A DNA stretch of 64,000 bases from Plasmodium coatneyi (GCF_001680005.1 NC_033567.1:2232001-2296000), one strand, 5' to 3'; counted from the first letter of the stretch, positions 21,756 through 34,252 are shown. Numbers and translations: made by a program. The notes: generated by a model from the letters alone, not told the origin.

Positions 21756-23894
21756 ATGGAGGGCGAAAAAATAAAATCCAACAGCATTTCCAATTTCTCC
21801 GTCACGTACGAAAGGGAATCTGGGGCCAACAGCAACAGCGACGATAAAAGTGTAAGCAGCAGCGAAAATGAGTCCAACTCGTTCATGAATTTGACAAGTG
21901 ACAAAAATGAAAAGACAGAAAATAACAGCTTCATTCTAAATAATAGTAGCTTTGCAAATATGAAAGATAGCTTTTTGGAATCCATCGACTTGAGCATTTT
22001 AGACTCGAACTTTGATTCGAAGAAGGACTTTTTGCCAAGTAATTTATCCAAAAATTTTAACAATTTGTCGAAGGAAAACCTTGGGAATAAATATTTAAAT
22101 AAACTATTAAATAAAAATGACGCTGTATTTATGCCAAAGGGTAAAGACATGAATTTAATGGAAAACAACATGGGCAGTAACAACCTGCCAGTAAAGAGCG
22201 GCAACAAGAAGGAGGGGTTCATGGATTCGTCCACGCCAATTAATGCGAATGAAGATAACGCAATGAATAACCTCAAAAAATTTAGCAATGCTAATAATAT
22301 TAATGATACTTATGAGAAGAAAATAATCGAAACGGAGTTGAGTGATTCTAGTGACTTTGAAAACATGGTGGGGGATCTCAGAATCACGTTTATAAATTGG
22401 CTAAAAAAAACACAAATGAATTTCATCAGAGAAAAGGACAAGCTATTTAAAGATAAGAAGGAACTAGAAATGGAAAGAATAAGACTCTACAAAGAAATAG
22501 AAAATAGAAAGTCAATAGAAGAACAGAAACTGCACGATGAAAGGAAAAAACTGGACATTGATATATCAAACGGGTATAAACAAATTAAGAAAGAAAAAGA
22601 AGAACACAGAAAAAGGTTCGATGAGGAAAGGCTACGATTTTTGCAAGAAATAGATAAAATAAAGTTAGTCCTCTATTTAGAAAAAGAAAAATATTTCCAA
22701 GAATATAAAAATTTTGAAAATGATAAGAAAAAAATTGTCGATGCTAATATCGCAACGGAAACTATGATTGATATAAACGTCGGGGGGGCCATATTCGAAA
22801 CTTCGAGGCACACCCTAACACAGCAGAAGGATTCTTTTATAGAAAAATTGCTAAGTGGCAGATACCACGTAACGAGGGATAAGCAAGGAAGGATATTCTT
22901 AGATAGGGATAGCGAGCTATTTAGAATCATATTAAACTTTTTAAGAAATCCACTTACAGTTCCGATTCCGAAGGATTTAAGCGAAAGTGAGGCCCTGCTA
23001 AAAGAGGCAGAATTTTATGGTATTAAATTTTTGCCCTTCCCCTTAGTTTTTTGCATGGGTGGTTTTGATGGGGTAGAGTACCTAAACTCTATGGAGCTTC
23101 TCGATATTAGCCAACAGTGTTGGCGCATGTGTACACCCATGTCCACGAAGAAGGCATATTTCGGAAGTGCTGTTTTGAACAATTTTCTATACGTTTTTGG
23201 AGGAAATAATTATGATTATAAAGCCCTTTTCGAAACTGAGGTGTATGATCGGTTAAGGGATACATGGTTTGTTTCTAGTAATTTGAATATCCCTCGAAGA
23301 AACAATTGTGGAGTTACATCCAACGGAAGAATCTACTGCATTGGTGGGTATGACGGGTCGTGTATAATTCCCAATGTGGAAGCCTATGATCATAGGATGA
23401 AGGCTTGGGTAGAAATCGCCCCATTGAATACGCCACGATCTTCCGCCATGTGTGTAGCCTTTGACAACAAAATCTATGTCATTGGTGGAACCAATGGAGA
23501 AAGATTAAATTCGATTGAAGTTTATGATGAAAAGATGAACAAATGGGAACAATTTCCGTACGCTTTGTTAGAAGCTAGAAGTTCAGGCGCAGCTTTTAAC
23601 TACTTAAATCAGATATATGTTGTTGGGGGTATTGACAATGAACACAATATTTTGGACTCCGTCGAACAGTACCAACCTTTTAATAAAAGGTGGCAATTTC
23701 TGAATGGAGTTCCAGAGAAGAAGATGAATTTTGGTGCAGCCACACTGTCCGATTCGTATATCATCACGGGTGGCGAAAATGGCGATGTCTTAAACTCCTG
23801 TCACTTTTTCTCTCCAGATACGAATGAGTGGCAAATAGGGCCCTCTCTCCTCGTCCCCAGATTTGGACATTCAGTTTTAATTGCGAATATATGA
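21756..23894 (+). CDS. K13: Kelch13 (K13) BTB/kelch propeller protein
   Basis: A single-exon gene of 712 aa, close to the 726 aa of P. falciparum K13 and plainly its orthologue. The N-terminus is Ser/Asn-rich and parasite-specific (1-190). A coiled coil spans about 198-327, a BTB/POZ domain about 336-425, and six kelch blades about 429-712, with GG-Y/W repeats and an ending of FGHSVLIANI. K13 acts at cytostomal collars in haemoglobin endocytosis, and P. falciparum propeller variants cause artemisinin partial resistance (known biology). In the propeller the offset to P. falciparum numbering is 14: Cys566 (codon TGT at 23451) corresponds to C580 and Phe432 to F446, both the wild-type residue. 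Ser550 of P. falciparum is Cys536 here (GSCIIP). The N-terminus is shorter, lacking the Asn-rich insert. It lies downstream of the SICAvar gene on the same strand. Confidence 0.98.
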   Translation: MEGEKIKSNSISNFSVTYERESGANSNSDDKSVSSSENESNSFMNLTSDKNEKTENNSFILNNSSFANMKDSFLESIDLSILDSNFDSKKDFLPSNLSKNFNNLSKENLGNKYLNKLLNKNDAVFMPKGKDMNLMENNMGSNNLPVKSGNKKEGFMDSSTPINANEDNAMNNLKKFSNANNINDTYEKKIIETELSDSSDFENMVGDLRITFINWLKKTQMNFIREKDKLFKDKKELEMERIRLYKEIENRKSIEEQKLHDERKKLDIDISNGYKQIKKEKEEHRKRFDEERLRFLQEIDKIKLVLYLEKEKYFQEYKNFENDKKKIVDANIATETMIDINVGGAIFETSRHTLTQQKDSFIEKLLSGRYHVTRDKQGRIFLDRDSELFRIILNFLRNPLTVPIPKDLSESEALLKEAEFYGIKFLPFPLVFCMGGFDGVEYLNSMELLDISQQCWRMCTPMSTKKAYFGSAVLNNFLYVFGGNNYDYKALFETEVYDRLRDTWFVSSNLNIPRRNNCGVTSNGRIYCIGGYDGSCIIPNVEAYDHRMKAWVEIAPLNTPRSSAMCVAFDNKIYVIGGTNGERLNSIEVYDEKMNKWEQFPYALLEARSSGAAFNYLNQIYVVGGIDNEHNILDSVEQYQPFNKRWQFLNGVPEKKMNFGAATLSDSYIITGGENGDVLNSCHFFSPDTNEWQIGPSLLVPRFGHSVLIANI

Positions 23895-25283
23895 ATGTCA
23901 AGGGGGATATATAAAAAGGGGGAGGATGAAGCGGGGGCTGGATGTGGGAGAGTTATGTAAGGGAGGTGCACCACACACCCCTTTTTTTGCTATAACTTTC
24001 TCGGGTTTGTTTTTTCCCAGTGACGCAGTTGTGTGCATGTTGGCATAGAGAACGATTCAAAAGGTGATGAGTGAGATGATGGCGCCCGATTCGAAGGTGG
24101 AAGCGCGCAAGTGCAAGTGAGTAGCCTCCTTCTATTTGGAAAAGGTGGCCACCCTGTACAGCTAAGCTGCGCCGAGTGTACACGTCTGTTTGGATGTAAC
24201 ATAAATATATATAATTTGTTGCACGCAGTGATGAAAAAGTGATTTTTTTTTTTTTCTACGCGTTTTCAAGAATACACTATATGGCATTGTATGAATATTT
24301 ACGCACAGACTTGTGCACATGTTTTAAGTGTGCTTGTCCCCTTTGCACTGCGTGTTGTTATTAATTAATTTTTTTTTTTTTTTTTTTAATCTCACTTTTC
24401 TCGTTTACCTTGTCGCCCCATCCGCCACGTGGTATTCGTCCCCCCCATTTTATTCGTACTTATCAGTCCCCTGTTTTATCAACCCATTCGTTTTTTAAGA
24501 TGGCACATGTCGTGTATAACACGCGCATGTGAAAACAAGTGCGTGCCGACGCAATTGTGTGTGTCCTGGATATGTACATGCATAGCATATGAACTGTATG
24601 CAGACAACTTTTTTTTTGCCGCTTTGGCGCCTACCCATTTTGTGACCCTCTTAGACTTTTTTTTTATTCTGCCAAGAACTCATAATTTTTTAGAAAAGTC
24701 TTTTCCCTAATTTGAACACACCAACAATGAACATTTACGCGTCGTATGTGCGCACAGATATGTACAAATATGTATAGATATATATAATTTTTTTTTCTTG
24801 GGGAAGTCAATTTTACCCCTTTTGAAGGGGGAACAACCGCATGGGCTGGGAGAAGCGCATCCAAGAGGAAAAAAAAAAAAAAGGGACCCCTCGCAATTGC
24901 TACATTTAACATTGTTGAGAGTGCGAAAGGATGCGCTGATCTTTTTTTTTTTGCCTAATATTCAGTTAAAAGGTCCCCATTTATAGGCTCCTGCTCGTTC
25001 TCCATTTTGTAGGGGATGTAGCCTTGGGTTTTTTTGGACGCACAAAGTTGGCTGCTCTAGCGAAGGGCTGCAGCTTACCGTTGCACCACGGCTATTTGTG
25101 CGGAGTAGTCTTTGAACAAATGAGCAGAGTTATTATAACGATCGTAGTGATCACGCATGAGCAGACTGCACAGGTGATTGTTCGATGTCCATATGGATGA
25201 GACCCCCTCCCAAAGGTGCATCCTTTCCTGCGCCGTGTGAAAAAAGTGTTGCCTTCCCTCGTTTGGCCACTTCCTAACCCCCG
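23895..25283. other. Intergenic region between K13 and UAP
   Basis: 1.4 kb between two plus-strand genes, with poly-T tracts at 24240 and 24370 and short AT repeats. There is no coding frame of quality. It should hold the K13 terminator and the UAP promoter. Confidence 0.55.
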
Positions 25284-26891
25284 ATGGATAACATTCTTAA
25301 GGTACTTAAGAAACAAAGGCAGCTATCGCTGTGTGATCATGTGAAGCGCATCGGCCCAGGCAATTTCACCAATTTGGACCCAACCCATTTGGAAGATTTT
25401 CTAAAACAATTGAGCGAAATACGTAATGCAAAAAGTGAAGAAGGGGAAGGGGAGGAGTATGTGTTGGAAGCGCCTCCACTCATCAACATCAGTAGCATCC
25501 ACGAGTGTAATGAGGAGCCACCCAACGGGAGCATATTTATCGACACGTATAAAAAAGCAGACTTAAGGAACGAATTGAAACATATAGGTCTGGAAATTAT
25601 TAAACAGAGTGAAGTCGCCGTTTTGATCTTAGCTGGTGGTATGGGATCCCGTCTTGGCTTCAGGAAGCCGAAGGGGTTACTAGAAATTACGCCAGTTCTG
25701 AAGAAGACATTCTTCCAATTCTACTTTGAGCAAGTAAAATTTTTGGTAGAGTACACTGTAGCAGTTGACACGGTTCAGGGGGAGCATGATCATGCCAGTG
25801 GGAAAAGTATCATGGACTGCTCCATCCGATCAAGTGCAAGAGGGGAACCCCCCTCCCCGAAGAGTAACTCCTCCAACGGAACGACCATCTACGTCTACGT
25901 AATGACGTCCGAGTACACACACAACGAAACGGTTCACTTTTTGGAAGAGAAAAATTTTTTCGGATTAAAAAAGGAAAATATAAAATTTTTTAAGCAGAGC
26001 AATAATTATGCCACCGATTTTAACTACAATATCGTCCTGTCTAATGAGAATACGTTGCTGACATCTCCCGGGGGAAATGGAGACCTCTTCAGTGCCCTCC
26101 ACAAAAACCAAATAATTGAAGATATGATGAGAAAAAAAATAAAATACGTTCAAGTTGTAAGTATTGATAACGTGTTAAATAAAATATGTGACCCTGTGTT
26201 AATTGGTTTTTGTTCCTTTTTCCATTGCGATGTTGCTAATAAGGCGGTTAAAATGGAGGATGTAGGATCAATGGGCATTTTTTGCCTAAAGCGGGCAACA
26301 AAAAAGGAGCCATCCGACAACACCATCAAGAACGAATTCTCCGTGTGTGAATACACAGAATTGAACGAATACATTTTGAACAACCCGGAGCTCTTTACAT
26401 ATGGCAACATTTGTCACCACATTTTTTCTCTATCTTTCTTACACCAGATTGTAAAGGGTAAACTTTACAACCATATGAAGATGCATCAAATAGTGAAGAA
26501 GAAGGAGTACTACAATTTTGGGGAGGGTAAAAATGGGGACAGTCCTTTGGTCACTTCTTCCCCCCTTTACTGCTACGAATATTTCATTTTTGACGTTTTT
26601 AAATATGCCAAAAGGATTTTATCTTTAGAAGTTTCCAGAGATGATGAATTTTGTCCAATAAAAAGTAACGACAATGGAATGGCTATCCTAAATGCACAAA
26701 AAAAATTAAGTAAGATGCATACAGCGTGGCTTGAAAATATGAACTTCACCATAGTTCCTAACCCTGTGGAGAATCTCAACTGGTGTGAAATTTCTCCTCT
26801 TGTGTCTTACGATGGAACTTTTTTTTTTCACTTGCCTGCACAGAAAAATGTGCACCTGCCGTTTGCGCTCGATTTGCCTTCACCCTCCTAA
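25284..26891 (+). CDS. UAP: UDP-N-acetylglucosamine pyrophosphorylase
   Basis: A 535-aa enzyme that would make UDP-GlcNAc from UTP and GlcNAc-1-phosphate, the donor for GPI anchors. The nucleotidyltransferase signature LAGGMGSRLGFRKPKG lies at about residues 116-131. The family usually has Gly-Thr where this has Gly-Ser, a mild change. An MTSEYTHNET segment (about 210-222) and the sugar-binding-loop-like SPGGNGDLFSAL (about 261-272) follow, then a VSIDNVLNKICDP block (about 293-305) equivalent to the eukaryotic VDN..V...DP motif. Length fits the family with a small polar insert near 165-200. The ATG at 25284 is the first in frame before the conserved N-terminal helix. The gene is convergent with the minus-strand gene ending at 27064, only 172 bp away. 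Confidence 0.92.
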   Translation: MDNILKVLKKQRQLSLCDHVKRIGPGNFTNLDPTHLEDFLKQLSEIRNAKSEEGEGEEYVLEAPPLINISSIHECNEEPPNGSIFIDTYKKADLRNELKHIGLEIIKQSEVAVLILAGGMGSRLGFRKPKGLLEITPVLKKTFFQFYFEQVKFLVEYTVAVDTVQGEHDHASGKSIMDCSIRSSARGEPPSPKSNSSNGTTIYVYVMTSEYTHNETVHFLEEKNFFGLKKENIKFFKQSNNYATDFNYNIVLSNENTLLTSPGGNGDLFSALHKNQIIEDMMRKKIKYVQVVSIDNVLNKICDPVLIGFCSFFHCDVANKAVKMEDVGSMGIFCLKRATKKEPSDNTIKNEFSVCEYTELNEYILNNPELFTYGNICHHIFSLSFLHQIVKGKLYNHMKMHQIVKKKEYYNFGEGKNGDSPLVTSSPLYCYEYFIFDVFKYAKRILSLEVSRDDEFCPIKSNDNGMAILNAQKKLSKMHTAWLENMNFTIVPNPVENLNWCEISPLVSYDGTFFFHLPAQKNVHLPFALDLPSPS

Positions 26892-27063
26892 CTGCTCATT
26901 CGGAAACAGCTCTTAAAAAAACACACATTCATGCGGACTTTACAGGGGAAAGAGGGGGCTAAGGAAAAACGTAATATGACCCAGCTGTACCATGCAACTA
27001 AGCACACATAGTTACTCATATATTTAGCTTCTCCAACCGGATATACTAACTTTCTTCTGCAGT

Positions 27064-28539
27064 TTAAGGAATTTTGCGTCCATCCGGTAGGACCAGAGGG
27101 TCTCTAATTTTTTTGGGCTTTGCGAAGTGGTTGTCGAACAGGATCTTCTTCTGCTCTTCGTTGATCACCGGGAATTTGTCTCCAACCTGGGGGGGAGGCG
27201 TTGACGTAGCGGTGATGTAGGGATGGTGAAGGGGTAACAAAAATGGTGCACATTTGTACAACGTGTCCATCCCAGCTGTACCTTTAAGTTATGTTCCTTT
27301 GCATGTCCGGGCTGCAAATAATGTTCAGGTGGGGAAAGGAGCGTATGTGGATGGGGTTAATCATGCAGTGGAACAGCACGTTAATTATTGTACACACATT
27401 CGAAAAAAATAAAAACACAGCTCATTCCTTTTTAATGCGATGCAGCGCAGATATAGGGGCTAATTTGGAGGAAGTGCTAAATAAGAAAAGTGCGCTTATA
27501 ACTCCACACTTTTGCACAATCGTGCACATTTTCGTTTTTCTTCCTGCTCACCGCTGCCTGGATGACGAATCTGGGTTCCTTATCCCGCTCGCTTTCCTCC
27601 AGCTTCTTGTCGTAAGGGGGTCTGTTCTCCTGCAAGGAAGGGGAATCACAAATTGAAATTGAACGGAGAGGGGTGTTACATGGGGTGGGAACAGTCTACT
27701 CAAACGTCTCTGCCTTAGCACACGTATATGTGCACGTGCATGTAATCGCATGTAGCGGCTCTCCACTGGGGTGTTTGACCCCTTTTTATTGTATCCCCTT
27801 ATCCTGCCCTTCTTTCCAAGCTCGCCTATCTTACCTCAATATTCATTATTGTTCCATCAGAGTGCACATAAAAAATGTCACACCTGAACAAGTCGTAATT
27901 TATCTGCTTATCTGGTGGAGCCCTTTTATTGTAATTTTCGATGAACTTCCTAGCGTTAACAAATCTGTTAGGGTCCCTATAAAGTATACTCTTTAACTTT
28001 TTCCTTCTGTAGAAATGCATGTTGGTGCTGGGATCTCCGTCTCTTATTATTTCATCTAAGGACGGAAAAATATTCGAGTCAGATTTTTCACTTTCATATT
28101 GAAATCCTTCTTCCCTTAACTTCCTTTTAATGTCCATATCGACAGGTTCAAAACTGCTTATGATATTTTTAAAAGGAGAAAAATAAAACAGGTTTGACAT
28201 TGGACTGGCTGGTTTTTTTGCATATTTTACAAATTTCTTATCATTTCTTATGTTTATTTCGGAACAATCGAACTTCCTTTCTGGTCTCTGTGTGTTTGCC
28301 TCGTACAATTTGTTGCTTATCTTTTTTATGCCATTTTTTGGACATCTCTTTTGCTTTACAAAGTAGTATGGTCTTTTCCGTATGTTCACTCCATTGGGCA
28401 AGGTGGCTTCGGTTAACTGGGCGGCGCGATAGTTGCTTCTACTGTAGCATCCCTGGGATCTTACTAAAATGGTTATATGTCTACAGACCAGAAAAAGAAT
28501 CACTCGGAGGAGGACTTTCCCGTTCGCCAGCCTGTACAT
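27064..28539 (-). CDS. Conserved hypothetical protein, 3 exons (301 aa)
   Basis: Exons by splice signals are 28539-27835, 27629-27552 and 27186-27064. All joins are in phase 0 with gt/ag borders, giving 235+26+40 aa. I do not recognise the family. The N-terminus has a hydrophobic stretch (about residues 9-27) followed by a basic, stop-free region, which could be a signal or organelle-targeting sequence (inference). The body is rich in Lys/Arg/Tyr/Asn. A conserved-looking core reads YRDPNRFVNARKFIENYNK, then DLFRCDIFYVHSDGT at the exon 1 end. The protein ends in a short basic LPDGRKIP tail. Its position between UAP and RAD5 matches a conserved unknown gene in the syntenic P. falciparum block. 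Organelle ribosome or import roles are possible but not shown. Confidence 0.75.
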
Positions 28540-29400
28540 TTACGCGAGCAGGGGCAGGAACATCACGCACACATTCGACATGTGGTACGAAATAATGAGG
28601 AAGAAAAACAGTGTTAAAAAAAAAAAGAGAACACATTAAATGGGGGAACTTGAAATAGGATTTTTCTTCCTCTCCCGTAAAAACAACAAAAAATGTGTTC
28701 CCCTTTTGGGGAGAAGCGCAACACAGTTCCTTTTATATATATATATATATATAATGCGAGAACTCTAGGGAAGTTTGCCTATTTGACCCTTTTGCACAGG
28801 CTGAGATGATATACCAATGATCTGTGGTGGAAGATCTTTCACAATTTGGCATTTTTGTTCATTTTCTCCCCCATTCGTGAATTTTTCTCAAGTTGTGTAT
28901 TTCTTTCATCAAATTCGCTCAGGTTCTAGAGCGATGTGAAAACCTCAGCGAGCTCTTCGCGCGTGTTATTTCCCGCGGTGCCTTAAGAATCTTTATATTA
29001 TACATTTACAAACGGGCAAGCGTCAAAAATGGCTGTTGCATGTTGCACAAATGAGAGTTATTATTTGGGCAGTTGGGAGGCCCATCAATAGGGATGACAC
29101 AAAAAGGTTTCCAAATTTAAAAATTCAAAAATGAAAAGGTAAAATTAAAAATGTTACATGCACACGCCGTCCCGCGGGTTTACTCTGACTGCAAAAAAAA
29201 AAAATACATTTCACAATTATAGGCGGATGGCCACTCTTAAAACGCAAAAAAAGGCGGGCTTTTCAAACACACACGGGACGGAATTAATCAAGTGGCCGTA
29301 TTTTGTGCTGATAGCCAGAAGTTGCGCACCATCGGAAGGAGCGCATGCCATCACACCACCCCAGAGGTACAGCGTATGCTCAACGGAGTGACGATCAAAA

Positions 29401-29441
<41 letters not shown>

Positions 29442-29539
29442 TGCAATGTGTAGCCACATGCACACCGCGGTGCAATGGTCCAAACATTGACATGCACCTT
29501 TGGTTACTTGGTTCCTCTTCCCCCGACCTCAGGGGCGAT
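28540..29539. other. Intergenic region between the 3-exon gene and RAD5
   Basis: 1.0 kb that contains the 5' flank of the minus-strand 301-aa gene and the 3' flank of the minus-strand RAD5 gene. It has an (AT)n run near 28735 and a T-run of about 37 bases interrupted once (29404-29439). No coding frame is supported. Confidence 0.55.
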
Positions 29540-32500
29540 CTACTCTTCCGCATTCCAATCCTTGAACATGAGGATGAAGTCGTCCATGCCCAATTTCTGC
29601 GGAGCGAATTTCATCTCTGAGTTAAGTTTGTTGCCCTCTTGAGTTAAAATTTGGTTTGCCGTGTACTGCTTGCTCTGATGGATTTGTAGAATTCTTTCTT
29701 CCACTGTTTTTTCCAAAACGAACTTGTAAATGCTAACGTCCTTTAGCTGTCCAATTCTGTGGACACGTTCAAAGGCCTGGTCTTCGATGGCCGGGTTCCA
29801 CCACAAGTCCATCAAATACACTTTGGACGAAACGGTAAGGTTGAGACCAACTCCACCTGCTTTCAGCGAACATAAGAGAACTTTTCCAGAGAATTTTTCT
29901 ACAGGAATTGGAGAAGAAGGTTTAGTAAATCCAATTCCCGGTTGGTACACTTTCCCCTTTTGTACATTAAACCAAAGGAGAGTAGCTTTTCTCTCTTCAT
30001 ATGTTAAAGATCCGTCATATATTTTGTTGGGAATATTATGCAAAGTTAGTAATTTTTGTATAATTTTAAGAAATCCAATCCATTGGGAAAATACAACAAT
30101 GTGTAGTTCATTTTTCATGTCATTTTGTATATGATCAAATAGTTGCTTCAATTTTGTGGAGTACACGAAGTTTTCCTTTTTCATTTTTTTTAGAAGTTCA
30201 TCTAGAGGTGATTTATTCTCCTGTAGCGTTTTCAACGATTTTAAACTTATGTATTGATTGCATGCTGGGCACTTCTTCTCTGCTATTTGGGTTAAGTGGA
30301 AATAATTGTCTGCACATTTTTTGCACATGATATGCATGCATTTGCTAATTAGTGGGTACACAGCGTCTTCCAAACAGATTACGCACTGAATTGCATTTCC
30401 TCCTTTTAGCAGGTCTATCATTTGGACGTAATCATCGTCCAGTTTATTTGAATGCGTCGCCCCTAGCATGAAGTTGTATATGAGGTCATCCCCCCGTTTG
30501 GGTGGATCATCTGCTATATCCTTAGGGTGGGAACTGCTAAACGGAGTGTCTCTCCCAGGGCTGCCATTTGTCTGGAAGGAATAACTGTCTCCTTCGTTTT
30601 TCCCTTTCCACTCATCGTCGTCCTTTTTTTGCAGCGCGTTGTTTATGTCCTCTTGATTCCATTCCTCGAAGAAAGGCTTAGAGAACAGAAGCAGTGGGTG
30701 CGAGCAGCACTGTCTCAGCCTCAGCAATAACTGCAAAACGTGGGAGTAATGACTTAACACATTTCCATCATGCATGTATGTGTCAAATTTGGTTTTGCTT
30801 CGATAAAATATGGCCCTGTAAAAATCTTCTTCCTCCATGGAAAACTTCAGCTTCATGAGGTGCACATTCTTCTTCGGCAGAGATATAATATAGTCTCCAT
30901 TTTTTGTCCTGGACTTTTTTGTTCTCCTCAGCAAAATGGGAGATGATATTTTCCTTACTACATCCAGGGCTAAGTTCAATTTGCTTCTGTTTACGTAATC
31001 TATAATTTCTTTGTTCCACCATTCAATGGTCCCATAGGGTTTGATCCCTAAAAATCTGAACAGTGGGAAAATGTCAAAGATCGAATTCTGTATAGGAGTT
31101 CCCGTCAAGCACCAGTTTCTTTCTCCTCGCAATTTCCACACTGCAATAGACTGAATGGAGTTTTTATTTTTTATCACATGTGCTTCATCGATAATGATTC
31201 TTCTCCATGTTATTCTATACAAGGGACACTCTTTTTTCGGGGTTCCCTGTTTTGTGTTCTTCCTATCGTCACTTGATTTTACCGTGCTATTACTTGTCTT
31301 TGCCATTTTTGTGCCCAGAACAGTCTTTTTGAAAAAGTTGTTTATTTGGGGGCTCCCACTATTTGTTCCACTTTGTGGACTCGTTTTCGAACTGATACCT
31401 TTTGCGCCACGGTTGGGAAACTCATCCTTGACTTTCTCTTCTTTTGGGCTCCCCTTGGTGAATCCAGCGTCCCCATGGTCGTGTTTACTTTTCGCAATAT
31501 CATCGATCTTTCCTTGTTGGTTGTTATGTTCATCATTATTCCCTTTCTTACTCAGCGTGTTCTTATACTCAGAGACTAGTGTCGAATAGGTGGTCAATAC
31601 CACGGAGAACTTACACAACTCTTCGCTGGTTATATCCTTGGCGGTGCCGTAGTAAATGTAGGACGTGAGGAACCCCTCCCTGGTGTGTTTCTCGATTTCT
31701 TGTTTCCACTGATAGATCAGAGCTAACGGGGCAATAATTAATGTCCCCCCTTTTTTAAAATTAAGTCCCTTGATGGTATTCTCTATCAAGTAAGTAATGT
31801 TGTTCTTATTTTCATTGTTCCTGTTTTGTAAATGCAATTTGTTCTGGCAAACATCGTGCACTATTAATCCTATACTTTGTATGGTTTTTCCTAGTCCCAT
31901 TTCATCCGATAGTATGCCACCCCTGAATTGGGGCACATATTGCGGAAACGTCAGCGAAAAGCACCCCGTTAATTTGTTTACATAGAAATATTTTAGCACG
32001 CACACCAGGTTGTCTTTTTCATAAATTTTTATGTTGGGAATAAACGCGTGTTCCTCCCACAGGGGGTTAAGCGGTTGCTTGTTCCGAATGTCGTCATCAT
32101 CGTCGTCGTCATTTTCTTCGTCGCTGTTGTGTTCCTTTTGGTCGGGCGACTTGGTCTTCTCCCGTTTGATGGGCAAGTCGTTCCGTTTCACCTCGTTTTG
32201 GGTAGGCGTGTCCATCGGTTCGATCTTACACTGAGGGGTGCTTCCACTCTGCTCTACTTTACAATCGGAGAGAGGGCCCTCCGTCAGATCCACCTTCGGG
32301 GCGAACTTCGCACTTATTATGGAATGCACCTGCGTCCTGTTCCTTGCCACGCCTTTAAAGTTAGTGTTATCCTTAACGACTTCATCAATAACGATTTCTT
32401 TTATGTCCTCTTTTTTTCTGTTTTTCTCTTTGAAATATTCGGGGGGGTTTTCCTTGGTGTACATCCACCACACGCCTTCCGCCTGGTACGTTTTCAGCGT

Positions 32501-34252
32501 AGGTTTGAAGTAAAACTTGTCCGGGTGAATTTCCTCGAACTCTTCTAGTAAATACCCTCCGCGATATTTCTCTTCCACAAAAACCATGTTCGTTGCTTCT
32601 TCGTTGTTTTCCTCCATCTCGTTTTCGCTGAGGGAGTCCAAAATTTCGTCTTCCTCCTTGGTTACGCTGAGGGCAGCCGGGTCTAACGAGGGGGTGAAGA
32701 GCGATAAGGCGTCAAACGATTTGCAACGGGTTTTACTTTCTACAGGAGTACACCCCTATGCGAGGTAAATTGCGCATCCCTTAGGGGAGCCACTACAAAT
32801 GGTTCCCTTTTTCGCATTTTATCTTATTACTGGTGACATACCTAAGACGGATCTCCTCGGGCCGCAGAGCGCCTTGTAGGGGGTGCTGAAACCAAAGGAG
32901 GTGTCCCCCGCCCGGTCCTTGTTACCATACATGGAAGGGTCGCCCTTAAGAACACTGCTGGAAGGGGATAGGAAACTTCCCTTATTTATCTTAATATGAG
33001 CACTTTCAAAGGAATCCATGTCAACATTTTTGGCTAACCGCAATGGCGTGATTCTAAGCTCCTTAAATAAATTATCAACACTGTATTTAATTAAAGAATT
33101 ATACTCATGAAATTTATGAGAGTCAATTTTAAAAGAATCAGGGTATAAAATGACATGAATAAAGGTTCTTAAACTCCCCCCAAATTTTAAATCACATAAG
33201 GAAACTTTTTCTAACATAATTTCTATTCTGATAGCATTCAAAACAAGGAGTACACATAACGTTTTAGACAAATTGCTCTTAATTTTTGAGACATCTCTAT
33301 TATTATTATGCTTGATTCTTATGCATGAGTAGCCCTCATTTATATCTTTTAAAATTTCACTTTTGCACTTATCAAATTCTACGAACTTTTTATCTGCCGA
33401 TATAATTTTATTGGATTCGACATTAACTTCTGAATATTCTTCATTGCATAGTGGAGAATTATTACCTTTCTTTGTTAGCACTTTTTTTTTCTTAACTTTT
33501 TTATTACTTGTGGGAATGTTTCTACCTATCACCTTAATATAGTCGTTAGACATAACATAATTTTTATTCACCTTTAGCATATACATGGGGGAATATGACC
33601 GCTTGGTCGATTTCGGTGTTATCTCGTAGCAGATCTCAATATCCTTGTCACTCTTTACGTCGCATATTTCGCTAGATAGAATAATGGAGTCCGTTTCTAT
33701 GCACCCTAGGTAGTACTCAAAGAAGACTCCTTTGTCTCTTATCAATTCTGCTCTCCTGTTCGACGCCTCGAATTCTTTCATCCTGGCTAACTTTATCTGC
33801 TCATAGTTGTACATGTTTATATCCTCTATAATTTCGACTGCGTGGGGAAAAGGAGAGAGTTGTTTGAACAATCGATTGGGGTGTGTATCTACGTGTATGC
33901 ATGTATATGTGTGGACGGCATAAAAATGGAGCAATAACATGAATCAAACCATGGAAATAAATAGGAACACTTCAATTTTGTGAACGGGAAAAGGCAAAAA
34001 AATATAGTTGCCCCTTTAACTCCAGTTGAAGCACTTACTGTCGCTGAATCCCTCCATCGACGTGCCGTAGTTACTCCTTCCATGACGCACTCCCCCAATG
34101 TTAGCAAATCTTGACACCGTGTTGCACCGGGGCTGGTTCTCATTTAAGCTTATAATTTCTATGACGTCGCTATCATAGCTTTCCTCCCCCAAATTGCCAA
34201 CGCATTCTTCATAATTATTCGCTCCATTTTTAAAATAATTTGAGCTTGTCAT
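29540..34252 (-). CDS. RAD5: DNA repair protein RAD5 (HIRAN, SNF2 ATPase, RING), 3 exons
   Basis: The exons are 34252-34039, 33837-32842 and 32739-29540 (4,410 nt, 1,469 aa). The two apparent frames are joined by an intron with a GTATGT donor and a TGTAG acceptor in phase 1, so the N-terminal piece is not a separate gene. The N-terminal half contains a HIRAN-like domain opening with EYYLGCIETDSI (from about 112). The SNF2 ATPase has motif I DEMGLGKT (about 683) and motif II IIIDEAH (about 919). A C3HC4 RING (CVICLED...CMHIMCKKC...CPAC, about 1185-1240) is inserted between the helicase lobes, and motif VI HRIGQ lies near 1395. This order is diagnostic for Rad5/HLTF, which polyubiquitinate PCNA and remodel stalled forks. 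An acidic and Lys-rich low-complexity insert lies between motifs I and II. The protein end retains the conserved helicase tail. Confidence 0.9.

Noticed and set aside
32819..34252. Separate gene upstream of RAD5
   Set aside because: The phase-compatible GTATGT intron and the HIRAN-like domain make it the N-terminal part of RAD5.
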